Shown here: piece by piece, positions 1-6,327 of the stretch
Layout: each line of letters begins with the position of its first letter
Numbering within the stretch: the stretch's first letter is position 1
Source: Pseudorhodobacter sp.
GTDB taxonomy: Bacteria; Pseudomonadota; Alphaproteobacteria; Rhodobacterales; Rhodobacteraceae
Length of the DNA stretch: 11,617 bases
Reading direction: 5' to 3'
Assembly (NCBI GenBank): GCA_014378345.1
Contig: JACMNW010000254.1
Coordinates: 1 to 11,617, forward strand
Program-made: the position numbers and the translations under genes
Notes under the pieces: generated by a model
Seen by the model: only the letters and a program-made list of their open reading frames with translations
Databases searched by the model: none
Told to the model about the DNA's origin: nothing

Positions 1-837
1 ATCACCGGGCTGTTTGGTGCGATTCCCGGCATTGGGCCAACCATTCAGGAATGGCTGTTGGGCGGACCTGCTGTTGATAACGCCACGCTGAACCGTTTCT
101 TCAGCCTGCACTACCTGTTGCCGTTCGTGATAGCTGGTCTGGTGATCGTGCACATCTGGGCGTTCCATACCACAGGCAACAACAACCCAACCGGTGTTGA
201 AGTCCGCCGCACGTCCAAGGATGAAGCGGACCGCGATACACTGCCATTCTGGCCTTATTTCGTGATCAAAGACCTGTTCGCGCTTGCAGTCATATTGGCG
301 GTTTTCTTTGCCATTGTTGGCTTTATGCCAAACTATCTGGGTCACCCCGACAACTATCTAGAAGCAAACCCGCTATCCACGCCCAAACATATTGTGCCAG
401 AATGGTATTTCTTGCCGTTCTACGCCATTCTTCGCGCCTTCACTGCGGATGTTTGGGTTGTGCAGATCGCGCACTTTGTCAGCTTCGGCATCATCGACGC
501 AAAGTTCTTTGGCGTGCTTGCGATGTTTGGTGCGATTGCGGTAATGGCCATGGTGCCTTGGCTTGATACATCTTCCGTCCGTTCTGGCCGATATCGCCCC
601 ATGTTCAAATGGTGGTTCGCCCTGCTGTGCATCGATTTCATGGTGCTGATGTGGGTTGGGGCAATGCCTGCCGAAGAACCCTATGCCACGATATCGCTTA
701 TCGCGTCGGCCTATTGGTTTGGCTATTTCCTGATCATCCTGCCACTGCTGGGCGTGATCGAAAAGCCCACCTTACAGCCAGCCACGATTGAAGCCGATTT
801 CAAAGCGCACTACGTCGCCGTCGCCCCGGCAGAGTGA
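1..837 (+). CDS. petB: Cytochrome b of the bc1 complex, C-terminal part (5' end outside window)
   Basis: Cytochrome b is the membrane core of ubiquinol:cytochrome c oxidoreductase; it carries hemes bL and bH and the Qo and Qi quinone sites. The reading frame is open from base 1, so the start lies upstream; 278 codons are present and, against about 440 residues in Rhodobacter, roughly 160 N-terminal residues are missing. The Qo-site PEWY motif is at 397-408. Two histidines 14 residues apart (codons 109-111 and 151-153, in SLHY and VHIWAF) match the second ligand pair of the two hemes; the first pair would be upstream. Several hydrophobic helices follow PEWY, as in the bacterial C-terminal domain. 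The stop is seven bases before the petC start, so the two genes are cotranscribed; petA (Rieske protein) is expected upstream. Near identity to remembered Rhodobacter cytochrome b makes the call very secure. TTG at 58 is an internal leucine, not a start. Confidence 0.97.
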   Translation: MTGLFGAIPGIGPTIQEWLLGGPAVDNATLNRFFSLHYLLPFVIAGLVIVHIWAFHTTGNNNPTGVEVRRTSKDEADRDTLPFWPYFVIKDLFALAVILAVFFAIVGFMPNYLGHPDNYLEANPLSTPKHIVPEWYFLPFYAILRAFTADVWVVQIAHFVSFGIIDAKFFGVLAMFGAIAVMAMVPWLDTSSVRSGRYRPMFKWWFALLCIDFMVLMWVGAMPAEEPYATISLIASAYWFGYFLIILPLLGVIEKPTLQPATIEADFKAHYVAVAPAE

Positions 838-844
838 GAAAGAC

Positions 845-1729
845 ATGACGAATATGTTCCGCAACATCACTGCTTGTGCCGTGTCCGCGCTTGCTCTTTC
901 CGCAGGGTCCATCCTTGCTGAAGGCGTTGAGACGCATGTCGAGGATGTGACCTTCGCCCATGAAGGCCCCTTCGGCAAATTTGATCAAAATCAGCTGCAA
1001 CGGGGTTTGCAGCTGTACACAGAAGTATGCGCCTCTTGCCACGGCCTGCGCTACGTGCCGATCCGGGCATTGGCCGATCCGGGTGGTCCTCAATTGCCCG
1101 AAGATCAGGTGCGCGCCTATGCCACTGCATTCCCGATCAACGATGAAGACAGCAATCGCCAGCTTTACGATATCGACAAGGGCGAATTTCGCACTCTTAT
1201 TCCGTCCGACCATTTTCCTGTCGTGAAATCGGCTGCCGCACCTGATCTTAGCCTTATGGCCAAAGGTCGGGCCGGCTTTCATGGGCCATATGGCAGCGGG
1301 GTCAACCAATTGCTGCAAGGGACCGGCGGACCAGAATATATCTATTCGATCCTGACCGGCTATGAGGACCCGCCAGCCTGTGCACCCGAAGATACCGAGG
1401 GCTACTACAACAAGGCTTTCCCGAATGGTGGCATTCCGGAAGCCTGTAAAGACGAAGCGGGTCATTCCACCGTGCCCGGATCGTGGATCGCGATGCCACC
1501 GCCTCTGTCGGATGACCTTGTGACTTATGCCGATGGTACGGCCGCCACTGTGCCGAATATGGCGATGGATGCCGCGTCTTTCCTGATGTGGACAGCCGAG
1601 CCAAAGCTGATGGCGCGCAAGGAAACCGGTTTTGTGGCTGTGGTGTTTTTAGGCCTTTTGTCTGTGCTTTTGTATCTGACCAACAAGCGGCTTTGGTCGG
1701 GCATCAAAGGCAAAAAGAAACACGCCTGA
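845..1729 (+). CDS. petC: Cytochrome c1 of the bc1 complex
   Basis: Cytochrome c1 takes electrons from the Rieske protein and passes them to soluble or membrane-bound cytochrome c on the periplasmic face. The 294-residue protein has a signal peptide (about residues 1-25, likely cut after SILA). The heme c site is CASCH (C62, C65, H66; bases 1028-1042). The probable axial methionine is M217 in the AMPPPL motif. A single C-terminal membrane anchor lies at about 263-280, followed by a basic tail ending KKKHA. C179 and C201 fit the extra disulfide known from Rhodobacter cytochrome c1. I start at ATG 845, preceded by a purine-rich GAGAAAG, because it gives a clean signal peptide; the frame is open further upstream into petB, and ATG 854 is an alternative start. 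A strong terminator follows, so petC ends the operon. Confidence 0.97.
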   Translation: MTNMFRNITACAVSALALSAGSILAEGVETHVEDVTFAHEGPFGKFDQNQLQRGLQLYTEVCASCHGLRYVPIRALADPGGPQLPEDQVRAYATAFPINDEDSNRQLYDIDKGEFRTLIPSDHFPVVKSAAAPDLSLMAKGRAGFHGPYGSGVNQLLQGTGGPEYIYSILTGYEDPPACAPEDTEGYYNKAFPNGGIPEACKDEAGHSTVPGSWIAMPPPLSDDLVTYADGTAATVPNMAMDAASFLMWTAEPKLMARKETGFVAVVFLGLLSVLLYLTNKRLWSGIKGKKKHA

Positions 1730-1750
1730 TCATCCTTCACTGCACAAAGA

Positions 1751-1780
1751 ACGCCCGGGCAAATCGCCCGGTCGTTTTTT
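1751..1780 (+). terminator. Rho-independent terminator of the pet operon
   Basis: Bases 1751-1760 pair with 1766-1775 as a ten-position stem with one C/T mismatch and a five-base loop, followed directly by six T residues (1775-1780). It lies 21 bases after the petC stop. The TerC-type gene converges from the right and stops at 1784, so the same hairpin may also end that transcript, although the T-tract on that side is interrupted (TTCTTTG). Confidence 0.9.
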
Positions 1781-1783
1781 CAT

Positions 1784-2776
1784 TTATTTGAGATCAAGTG
1801 CTGGTGCGGCTTCATCTTTTGACCGCCACAAGGAATAGAACACCCCCACGGCAAGGATGGCGAACGTGATGCCAAGTGACCAGCTTGCCGGGAACTTTTC
1901 CCAATCCATCAGTTCGGCCACAAAGACCTTGGACCCGATGAAAACCAAAAGGATCGCCAGCGCGTATTTCAGATAGTGGAAACGGTACAACACGGCGGCC
2001 AATGCAAAGTACAAGGCGCGCAGGCCAAGGATGGCGAAGATGTTCGACGTGTAGACGATATAGGGATCCGTCGTAATCGCAAACACGGCAGGAACGCTAT
2101 CAACCGCAAACACCAGATCGGCAATCTCGATCAGGATCAGCGCCAGAAACAGCGGCGTCATATAGCGCAGGGTTTTGCCGGTTGTCGGATCGGCTTGTTG
2201 CACAAAGAAATTGTTGCCACGCAGGTCTTCGGTCACCCGAAAGCGTTTGCGCATGAATTTCAGCACCAGATTGGCGTTCAGATCCATTTCCTTATCGTCC
2301 GTTACCAGCATTTTGATGCCGGTAAAGATCAGGAAGGCGGCAAAGATAAACAGCACCCAGCTGTATTCGGCCACCAAAGTAGCGCCCAGGCCGATCATCA
2401 AGCCACGCAGCACGATCACGCCCAAGATGCCCCAGAACAGCACGCGGTGTTGGTATTGGCGCGGAATGGCGAAATAGCTGAAAATCAGGGCGATGACGAA
2501 CACGTTGTCCAGCGCCAAGGTCTTTTCGACGACAAAAGCCGTCATGTATTCGGCGGCGGTCTGGCTGCCGAACTGCCACCAGATGAAGCCGCCAAAGGTC
2601 ACCCCAAGGGTGATGTAGAGCCCGGAAAGTTTCAGGCTTTCTGCGACGCCAATTTCTTGGTCGGTTTTGTGAAGTATGCCAAGGTCGAAGGCCAGCAGGG
2701 CCACAACGATGCCAATGAAAGAGAACCACAGCCAAAGCGGGGTTCCAAGGAACAAGGTATAAAGCAGGGTATCCAT
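1784..2776 (-). CDS. TerC/Alx-family integral membrane protein, probable metal (Mn2+) exporter
   Basis: This 330-residue polytopic inner-membrane protein belongs to the TerC family, Alx-like subgroup; E. coli Alx is about 320 residues and is linked to manganese export and alkaline response. Visible hallmarks are about nine hydrophobic segments and intramembrane acidic residues in conserved settings: D31 in AFDLGILHK, D90 in LALDNVFVIALIFSYF, and E217, D220 and D226 in LIEIADLVFAVDSVPA. A basic cytoplasmic loop lies at about 172-188. The start is ATG at 2776, with AAGAGG seven bases upstream; the frame stays open 31 codons further up, but that stretch is the structured leader and is not membrane-like. 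A candidate promoter and a folded leader precede the gene. Members of this subgroup are often controlled by a yybP-ykoY manganese riboswitch. Substrate specificity is inferred from the family only. Confidence 0.9.
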   Translation of the reverse strand: MDTLLYTLFLGTPLWLWFSFIGIVVALLAFDLGILHKTDQEIGVAESLKLSGLYITLGVTFGGFIWWQFGSQTAAEYMTAFVVEKTLALDNVFVIALIFSYFAIPRQYQHRVLFWGILGVIVLRGLMIGLGATLVAEYSWVLFIFAAFLIFTGIKMLVTDDKEMDLNANLVLKFMRKRFRVTEDLRGNNFFVQQADPTTGKTLRYMTPLFLALILIEIADLVFAVDSVPAVFAITTDPYIVYTSNIFAILGLRALYFALAAVLYRFHYLKYALAILLVFIGSKVFVAELMDWEKFPASWSLGITFAILAVGVFYSLWRSKDEAAPALDLK

Positions 2777-2828
2777 TTGCAGCCTCTTGTTGTTGAGGAG
2801 CGCGCTTGGAACTGGCCTGACAGATGGT

Positions 2829-2896
2829 CCGGGCTGGCACCGAGCACGCTCGATGCGGTCCGACATCACGACAATAGCGTCGTCAGAGGGGCCCGG
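2829..2896 (-). promoter_or_regulatory. Structured 5' leader of the TerC-type gene (candidate riboregulator)
   Basis: On the minus strand the leader can fold as a three-way junction. The closing stem CCGGGC/GCCCGG pairs 2891-2896 with 2829-2834. Inside it are a 5-bp hairpin (ACGAC/GTCGT, 2868-2883, six-base loop) and an 8-bp hairpin (2837-2856, four-base loop, one G-U pair). CGGACC occurs three times in the transcript (complements at 2826-2831, 2857-2862 and 2895-2900). The element ends about 50 bases before the TerC start codon. Known family members often carry the yybP-ykoY Mn2+ riboswitch here, but I cannot find its landmark GGGGAGUAG and AGACCU blocks. It is therefore either divergent or a different element. 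The fold was made by hand. Confidence 0.45.
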
Positions 2897-2907
2897 TCCG
2901 CACCCAC

Positions 2908-2936
2908 TATTTGGGTTTGCTCGGAACCCTTCGCAA
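2908..2936 (-). promoter_or_regulatory. Candidate sigma-70-type promoter for the TerC-type gene
   Basis: On the minus strand TTGCGA (complement of 2931-2936) is separated by 17 bases from CAAATA (complement of 2908-2913). The predicted transcription start near 2900 would place the whole three-way-junction fold at the very 5' end of the message. Both boxes are imperfect, so this is tentative; the spacing and the position after the upstream gene's terminator are the main support. Confidence 0.35.
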
Positions 2937-2945
2937 GGGGGCTGT

Positions 2946-2967
2946 AAAAAAATTCACGAATGCGTGA
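2946..2967 (-). terminator. Short intrinsic terminator overlapping the SDR gene stop codon
   Basis: On the minus strand TCACG-CATT-CGTGA (2954-2967) forms a 5-bp stem with a four-base loop, followed after one A by seven T residues (complement of 2946-2952). The TGA stop codon of the SDR gene is the 3' end of the stem. The stem is short, but the T-run is long and the placement is typical. It would separate the SDR transcript from the TerC unit downstream. Confidence 0.6.
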
Positions 2968-3817
2968 CAGGGGTTACGTCAGCGGCAAGCAGGGCGGCAA
3001 GGCCAGCGCGGTAATCTGGGTAAATCAGGGTGATGCCCAGGTCAGATTTGATTTTGTCATTCCGCACCCGTTTGGATTCAGCGTAAAAGCTGCGTGCCAT
3101 TGGCGTCATCACCGCACCGTCGTGGTCGACAGCGGGGGGCAACGGCAGGCCCAGCAACGTTGCCGCGTGGCCAATCACATCTTGCGGCGGGGCGGGATCA
3201 TCGTCGCAGACGTTGTAAATTGCCGCGGGGTGGGGCTGCCGGATGGAGGCTGCAAGCACTTGGGCGATATCATCCACATGCACGCGGCTGAAGACCTGCC
3301 CCGGCTTGATGATACGCCGGGCGGTGCCGTCGCGCACCTTTTCAAACGGCCCGCGGCCGGGGCCATAGGTGCCAGCCAGCCGGAAAATATGCAACGGCAG
3401 TCCCAGCGCTTGCCATTCATGTTCCGCCACCACGCGCTGGCGGCCACGGTCTGTGCCGGGCGTTAAGGGCGTATCTTCGTCCACCCAGCCGCCCGCATGA
3501 TCGCCGTAAACACCCGTGGTGGACAGATAGCCCACCCACGCAGCGCTTGATGCAGCAATTTCCGCAGCATGCTTGGCAAGAACCGGATCGCCCACAGGGC
3601 CTGGCGCGATGGAGGACAAAATATGTGTCGCGCGCGCCAATGCGGGGGCCAGACTTTCACCCGGCCAAAGCAAGGGTTCAACCCCTTGGGCCCGCAGCCG
3701 TACCACCCCTTGCGCATCGCGCGTGGTGCCGATGATCTGCCAGCCTTGCGGGATCAACACCCGGGCAAGCGCAGATGCCGAATAGCCGTGGCCAAGGGAA
3801 AGCAGGGTGTTCGTCAT
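2954..3817 (-). CDS. Atypical SDR / NAD-dependent epimerase-dehydratase family protein (YeeZ-like)
   Basis: This 287-residue cytosolic protein has an extended short-chain dehydrogenase-like Rossmann fold. The N-terminus LLSLGHGYSASALA (5-18) is a degenerate glycine-rich dinucleotide-binding loop, with GHGYSA in place of GxGxxG. YLSTTGVYGD (97-106) is the strand normally carrying the catalytic Ser/Thr and Tyr. FRLAGTYGPGR (145-155) and VHVDDIA (179-185) are the usual later landmarks of epimerase-like SDRs, and YNVCDDDP (201-208) follows. After Y104 the canonical YxxxK lysine is missing. The substrate is unknown; E. coli YeeZ is a similar uncharacterised protein. ATG 3817 is chosen because it places the Rossmann strand at the N-terminus; the open frame extends 65 codons upstream but that part is not SDR-like. 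AAGGGA lies 11 bases upstream as a weak ribosome site. It is divergent from amn, with 155 bases between. Confidence 0.82.
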   Translation of the reverse strand: MTNTLLSLGHGYSASALARVLIPQGWQIIGTTRDAQGVVRLRAQGVEPLLWPGESLAPALARATHILSSIAPGPVGDPVLAKHAAEIAASSAAWVGYLSTTGVYGDHAGGWVDEDTPLTPGTDRGRQRVVAEHEWQALGLPLHIFRLAGTYGPGRGPFEKVRDGTARRIIKPGQVFSRVHVDDIAQVLAASIRQPHPAAIYNVCDDDPAPPQDVIGHAATLLGLPLPPAVDHDGAVMTPMARSFYAESKRVRNDKIKSDLGITLIYPDYRAGLAALLAADVTPVTHS

Positions 3818-3972
3818 GGCGGCAGTATTCCCTTGCCCTGCTGCACTGTGCAAGCCGTTGATTGCGCGTATTGCGCTGTCACGGAATTGTTGGCTGGCGG
3901 GTCTATCCGGGCGGGGCTTGATCCTTCCCTGTGCATTGGTGCATTGTGGGCGATCTTTGATAGAAAGCTGCC
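3818..3972. promoter_or_regulatory. Divergent intergenic region between the SDR gene and amn
   Basis: These 155 bases must hold the promoters of both divergent genes. I see a perfect tandem 8-bp repeat GTGCATTG GTGCATTG (3931-3946), 26 bases before the amn start, and a spaced direct repeat of ATTGCGC (3861-3867 and 3870-3876). No promoter pair is convincing enough to place. TTGGTG (3935-3940) with GATAGA at 17-bp spacing would sit too close to the amn start to trust. Confidence 0.4.
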
Positions 3973-5457
3973 ATGACATTTTCCGACCACACAATAACGA
4001 TCCTTTCGCCAAAGCCCTTGGCGCACGAAAATTTCACCGATGCGGAAGCCGCAGTTGACCGCTTGCAGGTGATGTATGACCAAAGTACGGAATTTCTGTC
4101 GCATCACTTTAGTGATGCCGTGCAAGGCCACAAACCCGCATCGCGCGTGCGGGCGTTTTACCCCGAAATTCGGCTGATCACGACCAGTTATGCCAAAACG
4201 GATTCGCGGCTTAGTTATGGCCATGTGGCGGGGCCGGGCGTGTATTCCACCACCGTCACGCGGCCTGATTTGTTTCGCAATTACCTGATTCAGCAGATCA
4301 CCCTGTTGATGCAAAACCACAGCGTTGCCGTAACGATTGGCGCGTCTGAAACACCTATTCCGGTGCATTTCGCAGTGGCCGGCAATCCGGCGGTGACTAT
4401 TCCGCAAGAAGGTGTGCTCGATTTTTCCCTGCGCGACGTGTTTGATGTGCCGGATTTGGCGACCACGAATGATGATATCGTCAACGGTGTGCGGCTGAAA
4501 AACCCTGACGGGTCGGCCCCTTTGGCACCCTTCACGGCCCAGCGGGTGGATTATTCGCTGGCCCGCCTAAGCCATTACACCGCGACGGAACCAAAGCATT
4601 TTCAGAACCATGTGCTGTTCACCAACTATCAGTTCTATGTTGATGAGTTTGAAGCTTACGCGCGGGTGGCCCTAGCGGATCCATCCAAAGGCTACACCGC
4701 GTTTGTGGCAACCGGGAACCATGAAATCACCGGCCCTGATCAGGTTTTGCCGCATTCTGACAAGACCCCGCAAATGCCGACCTTTCACCTGAAACGCGCC
4801 GATGGGCAGGGCATCACGCTGGTCAACATCGGGGTGGGCCCAAGCAATGCGAAAACCGCAACAGACCATATTGCTGTACTGCGCCCGCATGCGTGGCTGA
4901 TGGTGGGGCACTGCGCTGGGTTGCGAAACGGCCAAAGCCTTGGCGATTTCGTGCTGGCCCATGCCTATCTGCGCGAAGATCACGTCTTGGATGCCGATTT
5001 GCCGGTTTGGGTGCCAATTCCCGCGTTGGCGGAAATTCAGATCGCGTTGGAAGAAGCGGTCGAAGAAGTGACGCAGCTGGAAGGGTATGAGTTAAAGCGC
5101 ATCATGCGCACAGGCACAGTGGCCACGATCGACAACCGAAATTGGGAATTGCGTGATCACTCCGGGCCGGTGCAGCGTTTATCGCAATCCCGCGCCATCG
5201 CGCTGGACATGGAAAGTGCCACCATTGCCGCCAACGGCTTTCGGTTTCGGGTACCCTACGGCACGCTTTTATGTGTCTCCGACAAGCCGTTGCACGGCGA
5301 ATTGAAACTGCCGGGCATGGCAAGCGCGTTCTACAAAACGCAAGTGGCGCGGCATTTGCAGATTGGCATTCGCGCGATGGAACGATTAAGTGAAATGCCG
5401 CTGGAACGCCTGCACAGCCGAAAGTTGCGCAGTTTTGAAGAAACCGCCTTCTTGTAA
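3973..5457 (+). CDS. amn: AMP nucleosidase
   Basis: AMP nucleosidase (EC 3.2.2.4) hydrolyses AMP to adenine and ribose 5-phosphate in the cytosol, controlling the adenylate pool and purine salvage. The 494-residue length matches the family (E. coli Amn is 484). Residues about 1-180 form the N-terminal Amn-specific domain. From about 240 on is the nucleoside-phosphorylase-like catalytic domain, with NIGVGPSNAKTATDHIAVLR (285-304), VGHCAGLRNGQSLGDFVLAH (311-330), LDMESATIAANGFRF (411-425) and VSDKPLHGELKLPGMA (435-450). The DMES segment and the following SDKPLHGE are the family's ribose/base-binding and catalytic signatures. The start ATG 3973 has a weak AGAAAG seven bases upstream. The gene ends with tandem TAATAA stops. 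It is probably monocistronic: divergent from the SDR gene, and followed by a hairpin and a separate hup unit. Confidence 0.95.
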   Translation: MTFSDHTITILSPKPLAHENFTDAEAAVDRLQVMYDQSTEFLSHHFSDAVQGHKPASRVRAFYPEIRLITTSYAKTDSRLSYGHVAGPGVYSTTVTRPDLFRNYLIQQITLLMQNHSVAVTIGASETPIPVHFAVAGNPAVTIPQEGVLDFSLRDVFDVPDLATTNDDIVNGVRLKNPDGSAPLAPFTAQRVDYSLARLSHYTATEPKHFQNHVLFTNYQFYVDEFEAYARVALADPSKGYTAFVATGNHEITGPDQVLPHSDKTPQMPTFHLKRADGQGITLVNIGVGPSNAKTATDHIAVLRPHAWLMVGHCAGLRNGQSLGDFVLAHAYLREDHVLDADLPVWVPIPALAEIQIALEEAVEEVTQLEGYELKRIMRTGTVATIDNRNWELRDHSGPVQRLSQSRAIALDMESATIAANGFRFRVPYGTLLCVSDKPLHGELKLPGMASAFYKTQVARHLQIGIRAMERLSEMPLERLHSRKLRSFEETAFL

Positions 5458-5471
5458 TAAGGCGAAAACCC

Positions 5472-5510
5472 GCAGATTTGGGCCAAAACTGGCGGAATCT
5501 GCTTGATTTG
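5472..5510 (+). terminator. Possible weak terminator after amn
   Basis: GCAGATT (5472-5478) pairs perfectly with AATCTGC (5496-5502), and inside the loop GCCA (5482-5485) pairs with TGGC (5490-5493). The stem is followed by TTGATTTG, a poor T-tract, so termination would be inefficient. The 3' arm abuts the candidate hup promoter, so the inverted repeat could instead be a regulatory site. Confidence 0.35.
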
Positions 5511-5531
5511 CAGCCCGAAACCTAGTGTAGC
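5503..5531 (+). promoter_or_regulatory. Candidate promoter of the HU gene
   Basis: TTGATT (5503-5508) and TGTAGC (5526-5531) are separated by 17 bases. The resulting leader of about 65 bases contains two small hairpins: GCCC/GGGC at 5542-5554 and CCCCG/CGGGG at 5564-5583. The -35 box is good and the -10 box poor, so this is a tentative placement. Confidence 0.35.
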
Positions 5532-5604
5532 GGGTGGTGTCGCCCTGAACGGGCAGAAACAGACCCCGGTACCAAGAACGGGGCCAAGAAATGGGAGACA
5601 TGCT

Positions 5605-5889
5605 ATGTCCAAACCGATGACCAAGACCCAGTTGATTGCTGCCGTAGCCGATGCCATGGGTGCAGATAAGAAAACCGCTGGCGCAGCACTTGATGCAATC
5701 GCTGCCGTGGTCACACGCGAAGTTGCAGGCGGCGGCACCGTTGTTGTGCCCGGCCTTGGCAAAGTTGCCTGCCGCGAACGCCCGGAACGCATGGTGCGCA
5801 ACCCTGCCACCGGCGAGTCGATGTCCAAAGCTGCAGATCGCCAGGTAAAATTCGCGATCGCGAAGTCGCTGAAAGACAGCGTAAACTGA
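5605..5889 (+). CDS. HU-family DNA-binding protein
   Basis: This 94-residue histone-like protein belongs to the HU/IHF family and acts as a dimer that bends and compacts nucleoid DNA. The N-terminal helices run MTKTQLIAAVADAMGADKKTA (approximately 5-25), typical of HU. The DNA-binding arm contains RNPATGE in the usual position (about 71-77), and the C-terminal helix ends AKSLKDSVN. The length matches HU (about 90). The arm tip and flank (PGLGKVACRERPERMVRNPATGE) fit HU rather than an IHF subunit, although the two classes overlap. Start ATG 5605 is preceded by GGGAGA at optimal spacing (5593-5598); the frame is open upstream but begins with unrelated sequence. A strong terminator follows, so it is probably a monocistronic, highly expressed gene. 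Confidence 0.92.
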   Translation: MSKPMTKTQLIAAVADAMGADKKTAGAALDAIAAVVTREVAGGGTVVVPGLGKVACRERPERMVRNPATGESMSKAADRQVKFAIAKSLKDSVN

Positions 5890-5927
5890 TTATTCCTTGG
5901 GTCGCTTGCGACTCGGGCTAATGTTTG

Positions 5928-5957
5928 AAAGGGTCGCGGTGACAGGCGACCCTTTTT
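5928..5957 (+). terminator. Rho-independent terminator of the HU gene
   Basis: AAAGGGTCGC (5928-5937) pairs perfectly over ten bases with 5946-5955 around an eight-base loop, and the 3' arm merges into a five-T run ending at 5957. It is a strong intrinsic terminator 38 bases after the HU stop. It ends only 16 bases before the start of the next gene on the same strand. Confidence 0.92.
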
Positions 5958-5973
5958 ATATCCAGAGGCACCA

Positions 5974-6327
5974 ATGGCAGGCGCAGTAGCACTCGGCGGC
6001 GTGTTCTTTCGGTGCAAAGACCCGGACAGCTTGGCTGCATGGTATAGCGACCATCTTGGTGTCACCTGCGGCGGGACGCCCTGGCAGCAACAAGCCGGGC
6101 CGCTTGTCTTCGCCCCGTTTCCCGCCACGTCCGACTATTTTCCGGCGGACCGCCAATGGATGGTGAATTTTCGGATGGTTGATCTGACCGCCGTGATTGC
6201 GCCCTTGCGTACAGGCGGTATCGCAGTAGAAACCCGCGCCGATTGGGATGGTGAATGGGGCTACTTTGCCCACATTCACGACCCCGAAGGTAACCCACTT
6301 GAACTATGGCAAGCCCCCACACCTTGA
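5974..6327 (+). CDS. VOC-superfamily (glyoxalase/dioxygenase fold) protein
   Basis: This 117-residue single-domain protein resembles the glyoxalase/bleomycin-resistance/extradiol dioxygenase superfamily, which forms paired beta-alpha-beta-beta-beta modules and usually binds a divalent metal. The opening GGVFFRCKDPDSLAAWYSDHLG (8-29) is the typical first strand and helix, with WYSDHLG the recurrent motif. The ending IHDPEGNPLELWQ (101-113) is the typical last hairpin, and E110 is a usual metal-ligand position. The substrate cannot be told. Start ATG 5974 has AGAGG a few bases upstream. It sits directly after the HU terminator, so it depends on read-through or an unseen promoter. The downstream transporter gene overlaps it or starts two bases after it, suggesting translational coupling. 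Confidence 0.85.
   Translation: MAGAVALGGVFFRCKDPDSLAAWYSDHLGVTCGGTPWQQQAGPLVFAPFPATSDYFPADRQWMVNFRMVDLTAVIAPLRTGGIAVETRADWDGEWGYFAHIHDPEGNPLELWQAPTP

Noticed and set aside
58..60. TTG at 58 as the start of a 259-residue protein
   Set aside because: The frame is open from base 1 and the residues before 58 (GLFGAIPGIG) are conserved cytochrome b sequence, so this is an internal leucine.
1976..2947. Long plus-strand open frame opposite the TerC gene (323 codons)
   Set aside because: It is antisense to a clear membrane protein gene, and its Gln/His-rich composition is the complement of membrane codons; it has no recognisable domain.
2837..2967. Confident assignment of a yybP-ykoY riboswitch before the TerC gene
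   Set aside because: The family association is strong, but the conserved sequence blocks are not visible, so it is left as an unnamed structured leader.
5899..5917. Second hairpin (GTCGC/GCGAC) just after the HU stop as an additional terminator
   Set aside because: The loop would be only two bases and no T-run follows; it may be an alternative pairing partner of the real terminator, but that is weak.
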